Origin: Sinohyriopsis cumingii
Lineage: Eukaryota > Mollusca > Bivalvia > Unionida > Unionidae
Assembly (NCBI GenBank): GCA_028554795.2
Contig: CM068826.1
Coordinates: 100,621,346 to 100,685,345 of the forward strand
DNA: 64,000 nt
Direction: 5' to 3'
The notes beneath the pieces are model-generated. The model did not search any database. It saw nothing but the letters and a program-made list of their open reading frames with translations, and had not been told where the DNA came from. Positions 1 to 12,002 of this stretch are shown piece by piece (positions within the stretch are counted from its first letter, which is position 1; each line of letters begins with the position of its first letter). The translations under genes and the position numbers were made by a program.

Positions 1-783
1 ACTGGTCTGTGATTTCTGGATCTGGACATACCTGGTCCCCTGCTGTTGTGCTGCTATGGTCTTTACAGTTCATTAGGATATCAGTTACACTTGGTTTACA
101 TTTAGAACCCCATGGGATGGAATGCCCAGTTTGAAACTGAGAGAATGGTTAATTATCCATAATATAACTCCTGCAGTTATTATTAGGTTTGATATCAAGG
201 TCTTTCTTTAAAAGCTTTTCAACTCAGGTTCTGTTCTACCATACAGATAAATGAAGTCAAATTCAAGGCTTTCAGATTTGTCCAGTTTGTTTCATGTGTT
301 GCGGCAGACAGACTGTATATTGCCACTGTACCATATAAATATCAGTGCTTAGTCTGCTCTCAGTTGCTGTGGTTTGATTAGTTACAAGTGTCATCACATG
401 TGACTAATTATTGACCAATGTAATGAAACTTGTATAATTAGAAGGCTGTATTTAAAAACTCTAAAGATCTTAAAAAGAAAATTGGATCGGGGTAAGTAAA
501 ACCTTTTACTTTGACCATTTGGCTAGAAAATAATTTTCAATAAGTTTAAATTGGATAATAGTAATATAATAATTAATTACACAAATCAGAATAAAAGCTA
601 TTTGCATATCCCCTTACAGCTGTTGCTTTTTCATAGTACTAAGTAGAATAAAGTATAGTTAAGACAGATAGCTTTAAGCTAGAATTAAACTCAAATAAAT
701 TGCAAGAAATCAAAACAAACCCAGGATTAAAACTAAAGAAATATCCCGTCATATATACCTTACATCAAATAAAGAAACTCAAG
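1..783. other. Gene-free stretch; possible 5' UTR of the I-clade element
   Basis: No coding frame, RNA gene or repeat is recognisable. The last ~250 bases become A-rich and lead into the gag-like frame that starts at 784, so part may be the element's 5' untranslated region. No 5' boundary or target-site duplication could be identified because the insertion junction is not obvious. Confidence 0.4.
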
Positions 784-2129
784 ATGGATAACAACAAAAT
801 TAATGTCACATCATCAAATAGTTATCTCAGCTGCCTGGTCAACCTAAAGGCAGATAAACTAAGGCAAACTTACTCCGAAGCAGTCTCATCCCCCCTAAGA
901 GAAAAACGACAGATACAGTTCTTAACGCCAATTTTCAACTCGACCCCAACTGACTCGATGAGTAGACTCTACCTGTCACCAAGCGTAAACGAGAATGTGG
1001 ACAATCTACCGAGTAACCGCAAAACTACATCCGACATGAGTACCCAAACTGAGGAACAATACTCAACAAGCACAAAAACAACCCAGACCACGCTGGTTAA
1101 AAACACTAGCAGCCAGGGGACTCAAACTGAGAACCTACTAGATGAAACAGAACGCCCTCACCCTACCACAAATAAAGCAGTCACACACGACTCAACAAAA
1201 GGTAAGAATAATAGGAAAACCAAATCCCAAATACCAGTTAGAAAGAATAAGGAACACACTAACTGTCAGAATACAAGACCCAGCAAGCCGGTTATGGAAA
1301 CAAAGTCAGCTAAAGAGACAAACACCAGGGGAAAAAAGACCAGTCTGCAAAATATCCAAAACAAGAAACACCCCGCTGAACTGACTCTCTTCATCAAGGG
1401 AGTAAATTCCAAAATAACGAAGTTAGCCTTTAAAACCATAGCATGGCAATTGAACAAACATCACCAAGGAGAATTCACGCTTAAAAGCACTAGAGACGAC
1501 TTGCTGATAATCAAATGCACCACTGAACAACAGATTGCCAAATATATGGAAATTGAAAGAATAGGCCAAATAAATGTTCAGGTCACTAGACACAACAGAA
1601 CAAAACAACACATAGACCCAAACCCCCCAAAAACACACAACAAAGGAGTCATATACGTATCAACTCAAAATAAAACCAATGAAATAGTAGACTACATAAG
1701 GAGTAAAGGACAGGAAGTAGAGAAAGCAATCCGCCTAAAAACAAGAAGGGGAAAGGATAGCACTGCAGTGGTACTCTTTTTTAAGGGCGCCACCCCAGAA
1801 ACTATCAAAATAGCCGAAAAACTCGAGGCTAAAAAATTTTTGCTTTCAAAAACAAACCACGGTTCTGTGGCAACTGCAAAAATTGGGGGCATTACTCTAA
1901 GAGTTGCGGAAACCTATTCCGGTGCAATCAATGTGGTCTTCACCACCCAGACCGGAAAACATGTAGCGCCACCAATCAGCACTGCGCTAACTGTAGTGGT
2001 AACCACAAACCAAACCACGCAGAATGCCCCAGGGCTCTTAGAGAAGCCCTAATAGTCGAATATATGATCTCCCATGGGGTAAACTATAAGCAGGCCAAAA
2101 CAAAAATCAGGATACCAAAAACAAAATAA
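784..2129 (+). pseudogene. I-clade non-LTR retrotransposon ORF1 (gag-like, zinc knuckles), frameshifted
   Basis: Nucleic-acid-binding ORF1 protein of a non-LTR retrotransposon, expected to coat element RNA. The first ATG is at 784; the frame is open further upstream but only from a TTG. The N-terminal half is low-complexity (Thr/Ser/Asn/Lys). Read continuously the frame ends at 2052, but the cysteines appear in the frame one base earlier after about 1842: three knuckle-like blocks, CGNCKNWGHYSKSC, then CNQCGLHHPDRKTC, then CANCSGNHKPNHAEC, running to a TAA at 2127-2129. The switch lies in the A/T homopolymer at 1831-1841 and looks like a one-base indel. Multiple knuckles before an endonuclease-RT-RNase H ORF2 88 bases downstream fit I-type elements. 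The clade call is inference. Confidence 0.85.
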
Positions 2130-2216
2130 ATAGGTAGCACCCTCACTGGTAGGAAACACGCATAAAACGAAAACAACAGTAAATTAAACAAACTATTAAG
2201 ACTTTTTGCACTAGAG

Positions 2217-5200
2217 ATGGATTCCAGAGCAGAAATCAAAATATGGCAATGGAATGCATGCGGCCTTAGGGCCCACGCTGACCAACTAAATAACAAAATA
2301 CTTGAACAGGAAAGAAAACCAGATGTTATATGCATACAGGAAACCCACCTAAATGATACCTCACGTATCCCAAACATCATAGGCTACAACACCAAATACC
2401 TAAAGCATCGATCCCCCACAGCAAGAGGAGGGGGGTTAGCAACCTTTGTTAGAGATGGAATTACATCAGAAATGCATAAATTAACAGATAGTAGACCGCC
2501 CAATGACTTCGAAATACAGATAGTCAAAATAACCGCTCAAACTAAGCAGGTACTAATCGTTAACCTCTATGAAACAAATGAGCAGCGCAATTTAAGTGCA
2601 GACGAAACAATCAAAATGATTAAAGACTGTGGAGAATGGGTGGTAATATGCGGGGACTTCAATGCGCACAATGAACTATGGGGGAGTCAAAAGACGGACA
2701 TTAAAGGAAAAATTGTTGAAAAATGGGCACAAAAATGCAACTTAGTTTTTCTAAACAACGGAATGCACACCCGGATAGATGACAGAACAGGCCACACATC
2801 AGCAATAGACCTATCTCTATGCACACCAAGATTAACAGGCATTTCTGATTGGCAAGTTGATGAAAGCGACCCTATGGGAAGTGACCATTACCTTATAAAT
2901 ATAGAAATACAAATTAGAATACCTCAAAATAAAGCGTCCTTCACACCAAGATGGAAATACGAACAGGCCAACTGGATTAGGTTCAAACAGATAGGTGACT
3001 CAATCGACCCAGAAACCATATATCACCGGGACATTGACACCTTTAATGACAAATTAATAGAAACCATTAACACAATGGCCCAAGAAACAATTCCTAAAAC
3101 TAAAGGAGTAGCACCCAAACCCACGGTGCCCTGGTGGAATAATGAATGTAAAATAGCAATTAAAGAGAAAAAAAGAGCTCTAAACAAATTCAAAAGAACT
3201 AAAAATAATAGGGACTTTAACTACTACAAGGAAAAGGAAAAAACTGCCAAACAAACTATTATGATAGCTAAACAAAACTCATGGAGAGAATTCTGCTCAA
3301 AACTAGATATTAACACAAAATCGAAGGAGGTGTGGCAAAGAATTAAAAAAATGAGAGGCAAAACTAAATCAATAACCCCCAACATACCTGGACAAAACAA
3401 CAAACATAAGGCAGAATTATTCGCAAACTATTTCGCCAACATGTGTAGCAATACCAACTTAGAGGATAAGTTTAAAAATCATAAAAGGCAATTTGAGGAA
3501 AGCAACTCTGACAACATAAAGGAAGCAGGAAATAATGACGGCCCACTAAACCTTCCGTTTACAGAAGCCGAATGGAGAAAGGCCCTCGCCGGCAAAAAGA
3601 CCACATCCCCCGGGGAGGATACTTTGGGGTATGAAATGTACAAGAACCTACCCAAAAAACTTGTCACAATTGCACTTAACCTCATTAATAAAATATGGGA
3701 AACCGGTACCATACCTATAAGATGGAAAAAGGCAGTAGTGGTCCCGATTCTTAAGCCTGGAAAACCCTCAAGCGATATAAAATCATACAGGCCCATATCA
3801 CTAACAGACAATATATGTAAAATAATGGAAACTATGGTAAACAACAGGCTGAAATACCATTTAGAAAGCAAAGGACTATTAGCTAATACACAGAGCGGGT
3901 TTCGCAACTACCGAAGCACAATAGACCAACTCATGAGACTAGAAACCGCTGTCAAATTAGCATCTAGAGAAAAATTTTAAAAATCCAGATATGTTACAGC
4001 CATCTTCTTAGACATGGAAAAAGCATATGATCTAATGTGGACTAAGGGACTGATAAGTAAACTTAAACCATACAGAATAACTGGCAATATATACAAATTT
4101 ATTGCTAACTTCCTAACCGATAGAAAGATACAAGTCAGACTAGGACAAGACTACTCCGAACGATACAAACTGGAAAATGGCACGCCACAATGAAGCGTAA
4201 TCAGCCCAACTTTATTTAATATAATGATAAACGACCTGGAAACAGCGGTAAAACCCAACCACCTTGACTTATCCCAATTCGCCGTATGGAAAACTGGCAA
4301 CCCAGCCAGCAGAGAAACGACCAAGCACTTACAAAAAGGACTAAACGATATAGGAAATTGGACAGATAAATGGGGATTTAAATTGTCACCTCTAAAAACA
4401 GTAGGCATAGTTTTCAATCCGGGAGGTGGCCACCCCCCACCCACTCCAAACTTAACCCTAAAGGGGGTACCCATCAAATTCGAAAAACAAGCGACACTCC
4501 TAGATATGGTATTCGACCACGAACTCACGTGGGCAGCTCATATCCAAGAACTCGTAACGAAGTGCAAACGAGACATCAACCTCCACAGAAACCTCAGAGG
4601 GGTGAATTGGGGGGTTGATCAAAAAACACTCGTTACCCTATATAAAGCACTTATAAGAGCAAAATTGGACTACGGTTGCCAGGTATATGGAGCGGCGAAC
4701 GCCACGTTACTAAAGAAACTAGACACAGTCCAATCAAAAGCGCTAAGGGTATGCACCGGCGTCCTAAATGGTACCCCCACACAAGATATCTTAATAATAG
4801 TAGGAGAACCCCCGCTAGACCTAAGGCGGAAGGAATTGATGCTGCGATACTCGACTCGAATATCAATACACCAACCCAACCACCTCACGCTACAAGCCCT
4901 CTTAGCATGCGACAAACCATTCGATACAAAAGGAAAAAATAAAAAAATACCTAGTGGGAAAATAATTATAGAATTAAAAAGGAAATTTCAAATCGCAAAT
5001 ATCAACCCAGAAAAAATAAGGTACTACCCAGACCCCCCGTGGACCTGTCCCACACCACAAATAGATCTTAGCTTACGTAAACTAGGACAAAAACAAAATG
5101 ACCCGATAGGACTAAGAGCATCAATACTAACGTACATTGACAACAAATACGAGACATACACGCAAATCTTCGCAGATGGATCAAAAACCAAAAATCCAAA

Positions 5201-6028
5201 TAAAACTGCAGCAGGGATAGTGATCCCAAAATTAGATGTCGCCGTTGGAAAAAGACTCCCAGACCAATGCGCTATATACACGGTAGAATTCATGGCAATA
5301 CTAATGGCATTAACATACGTCAAAACATACCCCACAACTAAGGCAGTCATTCTAAGCGACTCTTACAGTGTACTACAATCGTTAGCAACAGACCAATCCA
5401 AGAGCAGACCTAATATGATTAATCATGCAAGATCGCTACTTAAAGAGATTGAAAAAAACAACAAACACGTTGAATTCGTATGGATACCCTCTCACATCCA
5501 TAATCCCAGGCAATGACAAAGCAGATGCAGAAGCAAAAAACGCCACAAACGAACCAAAAGCCCAAAATATAGCATACAGCGTCACTGAAATCAATAACAT
5601 GGGACAAGATCAATGACATGTGGCAAGAGCTATGGGAAAAATCGGATGCAAACAGTCTAATACACACGATGATGAAAAAAGTAAGTAGAAAAGTCGAAAG
5701 TCCGACCTTCAAAAATCCATACGATATAACAATAATAAATAGAATAAGAACAGGTAAAACACTATTGGCAGGATGCGCAGGGAAACACATAAAAAGGGGA
5801 CCAACCGAAAACTGCCCCTACTGCCCAACTCCAGAAACAATCGCACACTTAATAAATATATGCCCCAAATACAACCAGGAAAGGGCCGAACTAAAATCTC
5901 AACAGGAACAAATAGGAGAACGGTGGACATACCCGGAGTTACTTGTGGCAAAAAACAATAACATAGGAATGACCTATAATAACATCATGACATTCATTAA
6001 CAAAATAGGCAAAAGGGGACAAATCTAA
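2217..6028 (+). pseudogene. I-clade non-LTR retrotransposon ORF2 (endonuclease-RT-RNase H), inactivated
   Basis: Polyprotein for target-primed reverse transcription. It starts at ATG 2217. An AP-like endonuclease leads (WNACGLR, IQETHLND, GDFNAHN, GSDHYLINIEI), then RT with KPGKPSSDIKSYRPISL and QSGFRNYRSTIDQL, RNase H (FADGS, TVEFMAI, LSDSYS) and a C-terminal CPYC...H...C zinc motif near 5815-5865. It is broken by a TAA at 3978-3980, a TGA at 4191-4193 where the family has a Gly codon, a frameshift near 5500 inside RNase H, and another near 5600. The usual FADD/YADD catalytic box is missing: the sequence passes from SQFA straight to VWKTG near 4277-4287. RNase H argues for I/Nimb-type rather than Jockey. 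Zinc end and stop at 6026-6028 are intact. Confidence 0.9.
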
Positions 6029-6117
6029 ACCGAATGAAGGGTTGGGTATAAAGAGAGACCATGTAAAGAAATTAAAACCAATAAACCTAAAAGATCGAAC
6101 CAAAAAAGAAAAAAACC

Positions 6118-6560
6118 AATCAAAATATTACAAATCACTGTTTGGGAATTGTGACGGCCGGCTCGGGCTAGTGGGTTCACAGACTGACACCGCCGCTCAT
6201 AACCCGAACAATAAAAACCAGATAAGGACGAATATTACAAAATCACTGTTTTGGAATTATAATGGCATGCTAGGCCCCGTAGGTTCAAAAAAAAAAAAAA
6301 AAAAAAAAGAAAAAAAGGAAAAAAAAAAAAAAAACAAAAAACAAAAATAAAAATATTAAAAAGTAAATCAAAGACCAGTCAAAATATTACAAATCACTGT
6401 TTGGGAATTGTGACGGCCAGCTCGGTATCGTGGGTTCACAGACTGGCACAGCCGATCATAACCCGAACAATAAAAACCAGATAAGGACAAAATATTACAA
6501 AATCACTGTTTCGGAATTATAACGGCATGCTAGGTCCCGTAGGATCAAAAAAAAATAAAA
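6118..6560 (+). repeat. Tandem 3' UTR monomers (~258 bp), each made of two related halves
   Basis: The block starting with ATATTACAAATCACTGTTT at about 6122 recurs at about 6381. Inside each monomer a diverged half-unit starts ATATTACAAAATCACTGTTT (about 6232 and 6493). Each half-unit runs through GGAATT...GGC to a GTRGGWTCA-like end, so four related half-units alternate. Poly-A-rich linkers separate the monomers. Confidence 0.8.
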
Positions 6561-7180
6561 AAAATATAAAAAAATAAAAATAAAAAAAATATACATTAAA
6601 ATAAATCACAAATAGCTAAGCTAAACAAAAATAACAGGTAAATAGCCAAGTGGTCAAAGCGAAGGGAAACAAAGGCAATCAAACCACCTCCCTCGAAGAA
6701 AACATCTCACGGCGAACATGGCAGTATCAAAAGGACGAGAAGACCAAAATAGAAACGGACACGGGATAAGGCAGAAAGAGCTGAAATAAAGAAGAGCAGG
6801 AAAAGGCACAGGATGAAGTTAAACGTCCTAAGGCAGTAAAAGAAGAAAGAACAGGACACTTGCAGACCTTGGGGAATGAAGGCAGAAACAATGAAAAGAG
6901 TATGCCTCAAATAATCAAACCACCCCCACCCCCCAGTATGAAAAGAATTGCCTTCCCGAAATCAAACAAAAGAAATAAGGCCACCCCCCCCACATCTACT
7001 TATAAGTGTGAATGAGAAAGTGAGCGTGAATGTGTGTTGTCGGGATATGTGGGAAAAGCAGAAAAACGAACAAAAATGTCTATAGCCATCACACAAATAT
7101 AGCATACACACTCCCTACCCACCTTTTTTTTCTTTTCTTTTCTTTTTTTTTTTCTTTTTTACAAACAAATTTTACCACAT

Positions 7181-7210
7181 AGGGCTTTCATTCTGACCCA
7201 CGAAAGCCCT
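7181..7210. other. Hairpin (9-bp arms) in the I-element 3' region
   Basis: AGGGCTTTC at 7181-7189 and GAAAGCCCT at 7202-7210 pair perfectly around a 12-base loop, just after a T-rich tract. It could be an RNA structure in the 3' part of the retrotransposon transcript; that role is inference. Confidence 0.5.
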
Positions 7211-7796
7211 CTTTTGACCAACAACTTACTGGCCCTGAAACACACTGATTGGTTTAAAGCCACACGTACGAAATACTTAACCAAATTGAGATCTCCAAAA
7301 CAAAATAAAGGGCTACTAAAAGCCTACTAGATGTGAAAAAATTTTCGGAAAATTCAAGTACGCAAAGTACACAAAATTTAATAGACCTTACAAAAGATAG
7401 GAAAATTCACAACTCGGGAATATCTGAAGCGTATGTGACAATCACATGTTTGGCAAGATAGTACAGGAATAGCCCAATAAATATAGGGAACTGGGCATTG
7501 ATTGCAACGAAAATTTCATAATACTGCTGCTGGTGTGCTTCGGTTACTGCCTGAAATGAGAGAGGAAGGAGATGCAGGATGCAGAAACAGACCACCAACG
7601 GAGTACAACGATGGAGAAGGTTGCAGCGATGAGAGCCTGGGCGGGACCTTTTGGGGCACCTGGGCTTCGGCTTGCTTGCTTGGGGGCATTGTATAAGTTA
7701 ATCGCTAAATTCAAAAAGTACACAAACGTGTACAAACTAAACAGTCGCACATACCGAAAGGTGCACGTGACTTTAATCCAATGAATGAATGAAATG

Positions 7797-9983
7797 TGTG
7801 CTAGAGGGTAGGGTTAGCAGTTATACTCCCAATTATGTTTGTGATGAGCAAAAGCAGCTGCACAAATTTGAGCTTTTAGTTTGGTTCTGGTAGGGTCAAA
7901 GGATGCAGGTACATTTTGCATTCATTTTTTACTAGAAATAGCTATTTTCAATATTTTTCTGTGACAAGGCAACTAAAAGAATCAGTATGTGCCTTATGCA
8001 TGAATAAAGTTCACTAGTACTATAACAAATTAGCATACTTTTCATCACCCCTCTACCATCAAGATTTTTTTATATTTACCTCTGTAGCAGACACAAATAA
8101 AAGTCGGCAGCTCATTTGCAGACTAAGTTACGCATATGATCTCCAATGCTCATCTAACTGTGACAGGCAGTCACCAACAAGCCAACCTATTTCCATGCCT
8201 AACTCAAAGTAAATCTGAACCACATTATAGATTTAGCTTATGTGTAAATTTATAAATGCTAGGCTTGTGATAATTAGGTTCATGCCTTCTACCTTAAAAA
8301 TTAGAGGGATGTCAAAATACGAAACTATCCAGTGAGACCTATGATGTTAATTTTAATCCCTATGGGATTTGTGACATAAAAAACCCAAATGCTTTATGTA
8401 TTAAAAGGTAACTAATGGGGGCAGGATCTGCAGTGAATCAATGGTTAGTATGCTAGACTCCTGATAAAAATGTTTGTGTTAAAATCCTGTTATCAAGTCA
8501 ACCAGGTTACCTACTGCAATGTACCCTTGCCTTACTCCAATTCCTTCAGTACTCAGTAAACAACTAGTGTTGCTGTATATAACAAAACCAGTCCATATTG
8601 ATTTTACATATTTTACTAAATCCTGACAAAAATAATTCTCTAAATAAAGAATGATTAATATGTGATGGTCTCACATGTAATCAAACTCTTCCAAGCTTTT
8701 AATGATATGAACCGATTTATCAATGTTTATCAAATTTGCATGAAAAACTATTTCTTATTTGTCATCAAATATGTTCAATGTTTTGATCATATAAGCATTT
8801 CTGCTACATTAGATCAAAATAATCTTTTTGTCAGAAATAGAGCCCTTATAGTATTTGCAAGGTCAACCAATCAGATGCAGAATTTGAGTTTAATATGAAT
8901 GAATATTTTTTTTACAAAATTGCTCTTTTGCTATATCTTGATGAGATAAATCTATTCACCAAGTCTGATGAAATTAATGAGAAATAGTTTTAAGAGCAGT
9001 AGCAAGAATGGCTAGTGAGATGTAGAACCACCACATTATATGCATAGATTTTGCTTATAGCCTCAGACATACAAGCAAATAATTAAACAAGTCAGATCTA
9101 AATTGGATCATAAACACTGTTGTGCAAATCATAAGAAACTCTGCCAATCAGATGCAAGGTCACTTCACTACCATACCTTTATCACACTCATAATAAGCAT
9201 CATTGTGAAACTTGACTCTATAAGCCCAATGGCCAAGCATGATCAAACTTGAATCAGCAGTAGTGGTTATAACCTCATGTATTTGTATGCATCTTCACTT
9301 CTTCAATCTAGATCTCATTTATATAAGCATGTATTCTACGTTTAGTAAAAACTGCACTACATGTATAAATATTGCATGCGGTGGTAACATACTCAGATGA
9401 AAGATCACCTTATTATTATTAATGGTTAACACTCATCAAACTTCAAGGACAACTTAATGATTTTAGCCTATATTGTGGAAGTATGGCTTTTAGGCTGGTT
9501 AAAAAACTCAACTAATCTTATACATGATCACATGTATATACTTGGATTTTGCTCATTATTAGATTTATCCAAGATGTTGATTTAAGCCCAAAACCAAGTT
9601 TTATATAAACAAATTGATCAGAACTATGGACTCCAAAGTAACTAATTTCTTACTGTTGAAAGACAGAAGGGGATGTGAAATAAATAACACACTCTGGACC
9701 ATTACATAAACCCACTTAGCCTTTTGACCAGTTGAGATAAAATATCAACAATAATGTTAAATAAGATTGATAAATTATGTTTTCTCACATTACCTCTAGC
9801 CCTTTTCAACATGGATGGTATTTTTCTTCCACATATGTCAGCTCTTAATTAGTGGCCCTTTCCCATCATGAATGTTGTAGGTGAAACTCTCAGAATTAGG
9901 CTTTTTAATTTATATCTGTAGAAGAAAAAAACTATTGGTCTGCATATATCAATGTCACCATTTCTGTATTAGATTAAAATACC

Positions 9984-9985
<2 letters not shown>
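7797..9985. other. Intergenic, no gene seen
   Basis: AT-rich sequence without long frames, splice-bounded coding segments or recognisable transposon protein similarity, apart from a degenerate SINE-like spot near 8438-8530. Confidence 0.6.
8438..8530 (+). repeat. Possible degenerate tRNA-derived SINE head
   Basis: ATCAATGGTTAGTATGCTAG resembles a Pol III A box and is followed about 40 bases later by a weak B-box-like GTGTTAAAATCC. Both boxes are eroded, no tail or target duplication was found, and chance resemblance is possible. Confidence 0.3.

Positions 9986-10021
<36 letters not shown>
9986..10021. repeat. (GT)n microsatellite
   Basis: An uninterrupted GT run of about 36 bases in gene-free sequence. 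Confidence 0.95.
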
Positions 10022-10023
<2 letters not shown>

Positions 10024-11577
10024 ATTTTAGAATTTAAGCAAACTTGTCTCCATGTGTTTATTTTAAAACTGATGATGATAACACATAACAGGTTCAATGG
10101 ATAAAATGTTATTTCTTACTTCTTACAACTGCTCATTATATCTGAATTTACATTCAATGTTTGTTTTAATTAACATATTTGGGATATTGGGCAAATTATT
10201 TATTTTGTAGTTTATCATTATATCATTTACCAGTCTTTTATCATTCAAATATGTAATATAGTACCATTATACTGACTTCATATTCTATATGATATCCCAG
10301 CAATACATATTAAGCAGATAAGTGCAAATAAAAATGTTCAGAATGTAAAATTTACTCCAAGCTCAAAGAAGATCAGCAAAAGATAATATCCAACAAATTA
10401 CCAAACAAAAAGCCAAGTTAACGCAGTTACCTTTATTATGACGTCTCCAACACCAACGGTACTGTACAGCTACGTCTTCTGAGTTTTACCGTCATCTTGT
10501 CTTTCAAACCAGAATTAATTTCTTGAGCTCTTACAAAATGAAGAAACTTTTAAATACTATAATTTAAGCAGCTTCTTTACATGCCATCAGATAAATTATG
10601 GCACAGTGTTATGTCTGTCAGCAAAACGCAACTTCACATTTGGACGGCGCGCTGTGTGGGCATCGCCGACACAGCAACTGACATGAATTCTCTATTAGCA
10701 GACAATGATTCGGAATAAATCCTTCGCAAATCTAACATTCTCGATTTTTCATAGTTCCACTTTTCATTGTTGCATCTGTTTGATTGTACAATTGCTAATG
10801 ATGTTCAATGAATCAACTTCAATTCATCTGCTGTCTGAAATCCCGGTTCAGTTGGTATTTTCTTCCGCGCATGATGCCGTGTAAATAAAAGATACGGTCG
10901 ACATTCAAAGTGGTTTAGGTTAATTTATTATTTTTCTTTATTAAGGTCATTTGCAGAAAGTGTTTCGCTAGGGTGAGAAAAAAATATAACAAAAAGAAAA
11001 CTTTCTTTTCCAACGCTAATACTGTATATATTTCAATTTGTGATTGATGCTATAAATAAAAAAAAATGATAATAAAGCATTTTAGCACGTGGCTTCGGCA
11101 CGGCACTCGTTTTTGTGGGTTTTTTAAAATGTTGTTAGTGTTGTTTTGGGGTTGTTTTTTGTGTGTGTACCACACTAAAAAACATACCAGGTATTAGGCC
11201 TAACGTAGGAAAAGAAATTATCCTCTATTTATTACTATTCTTACTGTCAAATGACGCAAAAGTGATCAAATTGCTATTAAGATTTTGTTTTGTATAACAC
11301 TTACCGCTCGTTTTCCTCGAGATAAAGCAGCCACTTCAAAATGATTATAAAATCTGTGACAGATGAAAAACGTGGTTTAAATAATTCGTAATCGCCTGCC
11401 TTAAAATACTGTAGGAATTTGCTAATGTATTTCATGGCCCTCGTTTGAATAGATACCAACGATCATGTATATCGACCAAATTTTGTATATTCCTGCCCAC
11501 AATCATGTATTTTGTATTAAACCGTATATTACACGAGCGCTCTGTGGCAAACTCGGGGGGGGGGGGGGGGGGTCTCT
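10022..11577. other. Intergenic, no gene seen; CpG-richer patch near 10440-10900
   Basis: No supported gene. Bases 10440-10900 are less AT-rich and contain several CpGs and short GC boxes, so they might include a non-coding exon or promoter of a minus-strand gene, but no frame or convincing splice pair could be established. Confidence 0.4.
11555..11572. repeat. Poly-G tract
   Basis: A run of 18 G bases, just outside a hAT-like MITE that itself ends in a poly-C tract at about 11766-11782. Confidence 0.9.
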
Positions 11578-11585
11578 ATTATACC

Positions 11586-11794
11586 CAGAGGCGTAGCTAT
11601 GATATTTTGCGCCCGGGGACGAACTATAAAATTGGCGCCCCAGCCCCCTCTCCGTTTAATCACATTTTTGAATATTACCCTTGTTTACTTATTATAATGT
11701 AACGTTGTAAGCCTCATTTTGGCGCCCCTGTACCTTGGCGCCCGGGGACATATGTACTCCCCTTCCCCCCCCCCCCCCCCCCGCTACGCCTCTG
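11586..11794. mobile_element. hAT-like MITE (209 bp) with perfect TIRs and 8-bp TSD
   Basis: The ends CAGAGGCGTAGC (11586-11597) and GCTACGCCTCTG (11783-11794) are perfect 12-bp inverted repeats. They are flanked on both sides by the same 8-mer ATTATACC (11578-11585 and 11795-11802). An 8-bp target duplication and a CAG...CTG terminus are classic hAT traits. The interior is non-coding, with GGCGCCC-type words and a poly-C run, so this is a non-autonomous copy. The exact duplication implies a fairly recent insertion. Confidence 0.9.
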
Positions 11795-11955
11795 ATTATA
11801 CCTGCTGTATCAGTTGAGAAATATATTGAACAGATCAGGCCCCAATACTCTCGCTCTGAAAAACATTAAAATAATTATATGCAGAATATCGGTAGGTCTC
11901 CCTCTTGCCGAAAATGTCAGCACCATATATATTTTGCAAGTAATGTAATGGGTAT

Positions 11956-11960
<5 letters not shown>

Positions 11961-11993
<33 letters not shown>
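11961..11993. repeat. (CA)n microsatellite
   Basis: A CA run of about 33 bases abutting the outer (3') end of the L1/Tx1-like element. Confidence 0.95.
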
Positions 11994-11995
<2 letters not shown>

Positions 11996-12002
11996 TTTTG
12001 GG

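Larger units (their letters stand above)
6029..7796 (+). mobile_element. 3' region and tail of the I-clade retrotransposon
   Basis: After the ORF2 stop the sequence stays A-rich on this strand, with a duplicated UTR unit, long A runs, pyrimidine tracts near 7123-7160, and a last segment ending in ATGAATGAATGAA at 7780-7796. Short tandem tails are typical of I-type elements, so this is taken as the 3' terminus (inference). No further genes are seen; short frames here are low-complexity. Confidence 0.6.

Noticed and set aside
4151-4528. Long minus-strand frames opposite the I-clade ORF2
   Set aside because: They are antisense shadows of the RT coding strand with no motifs of their own.
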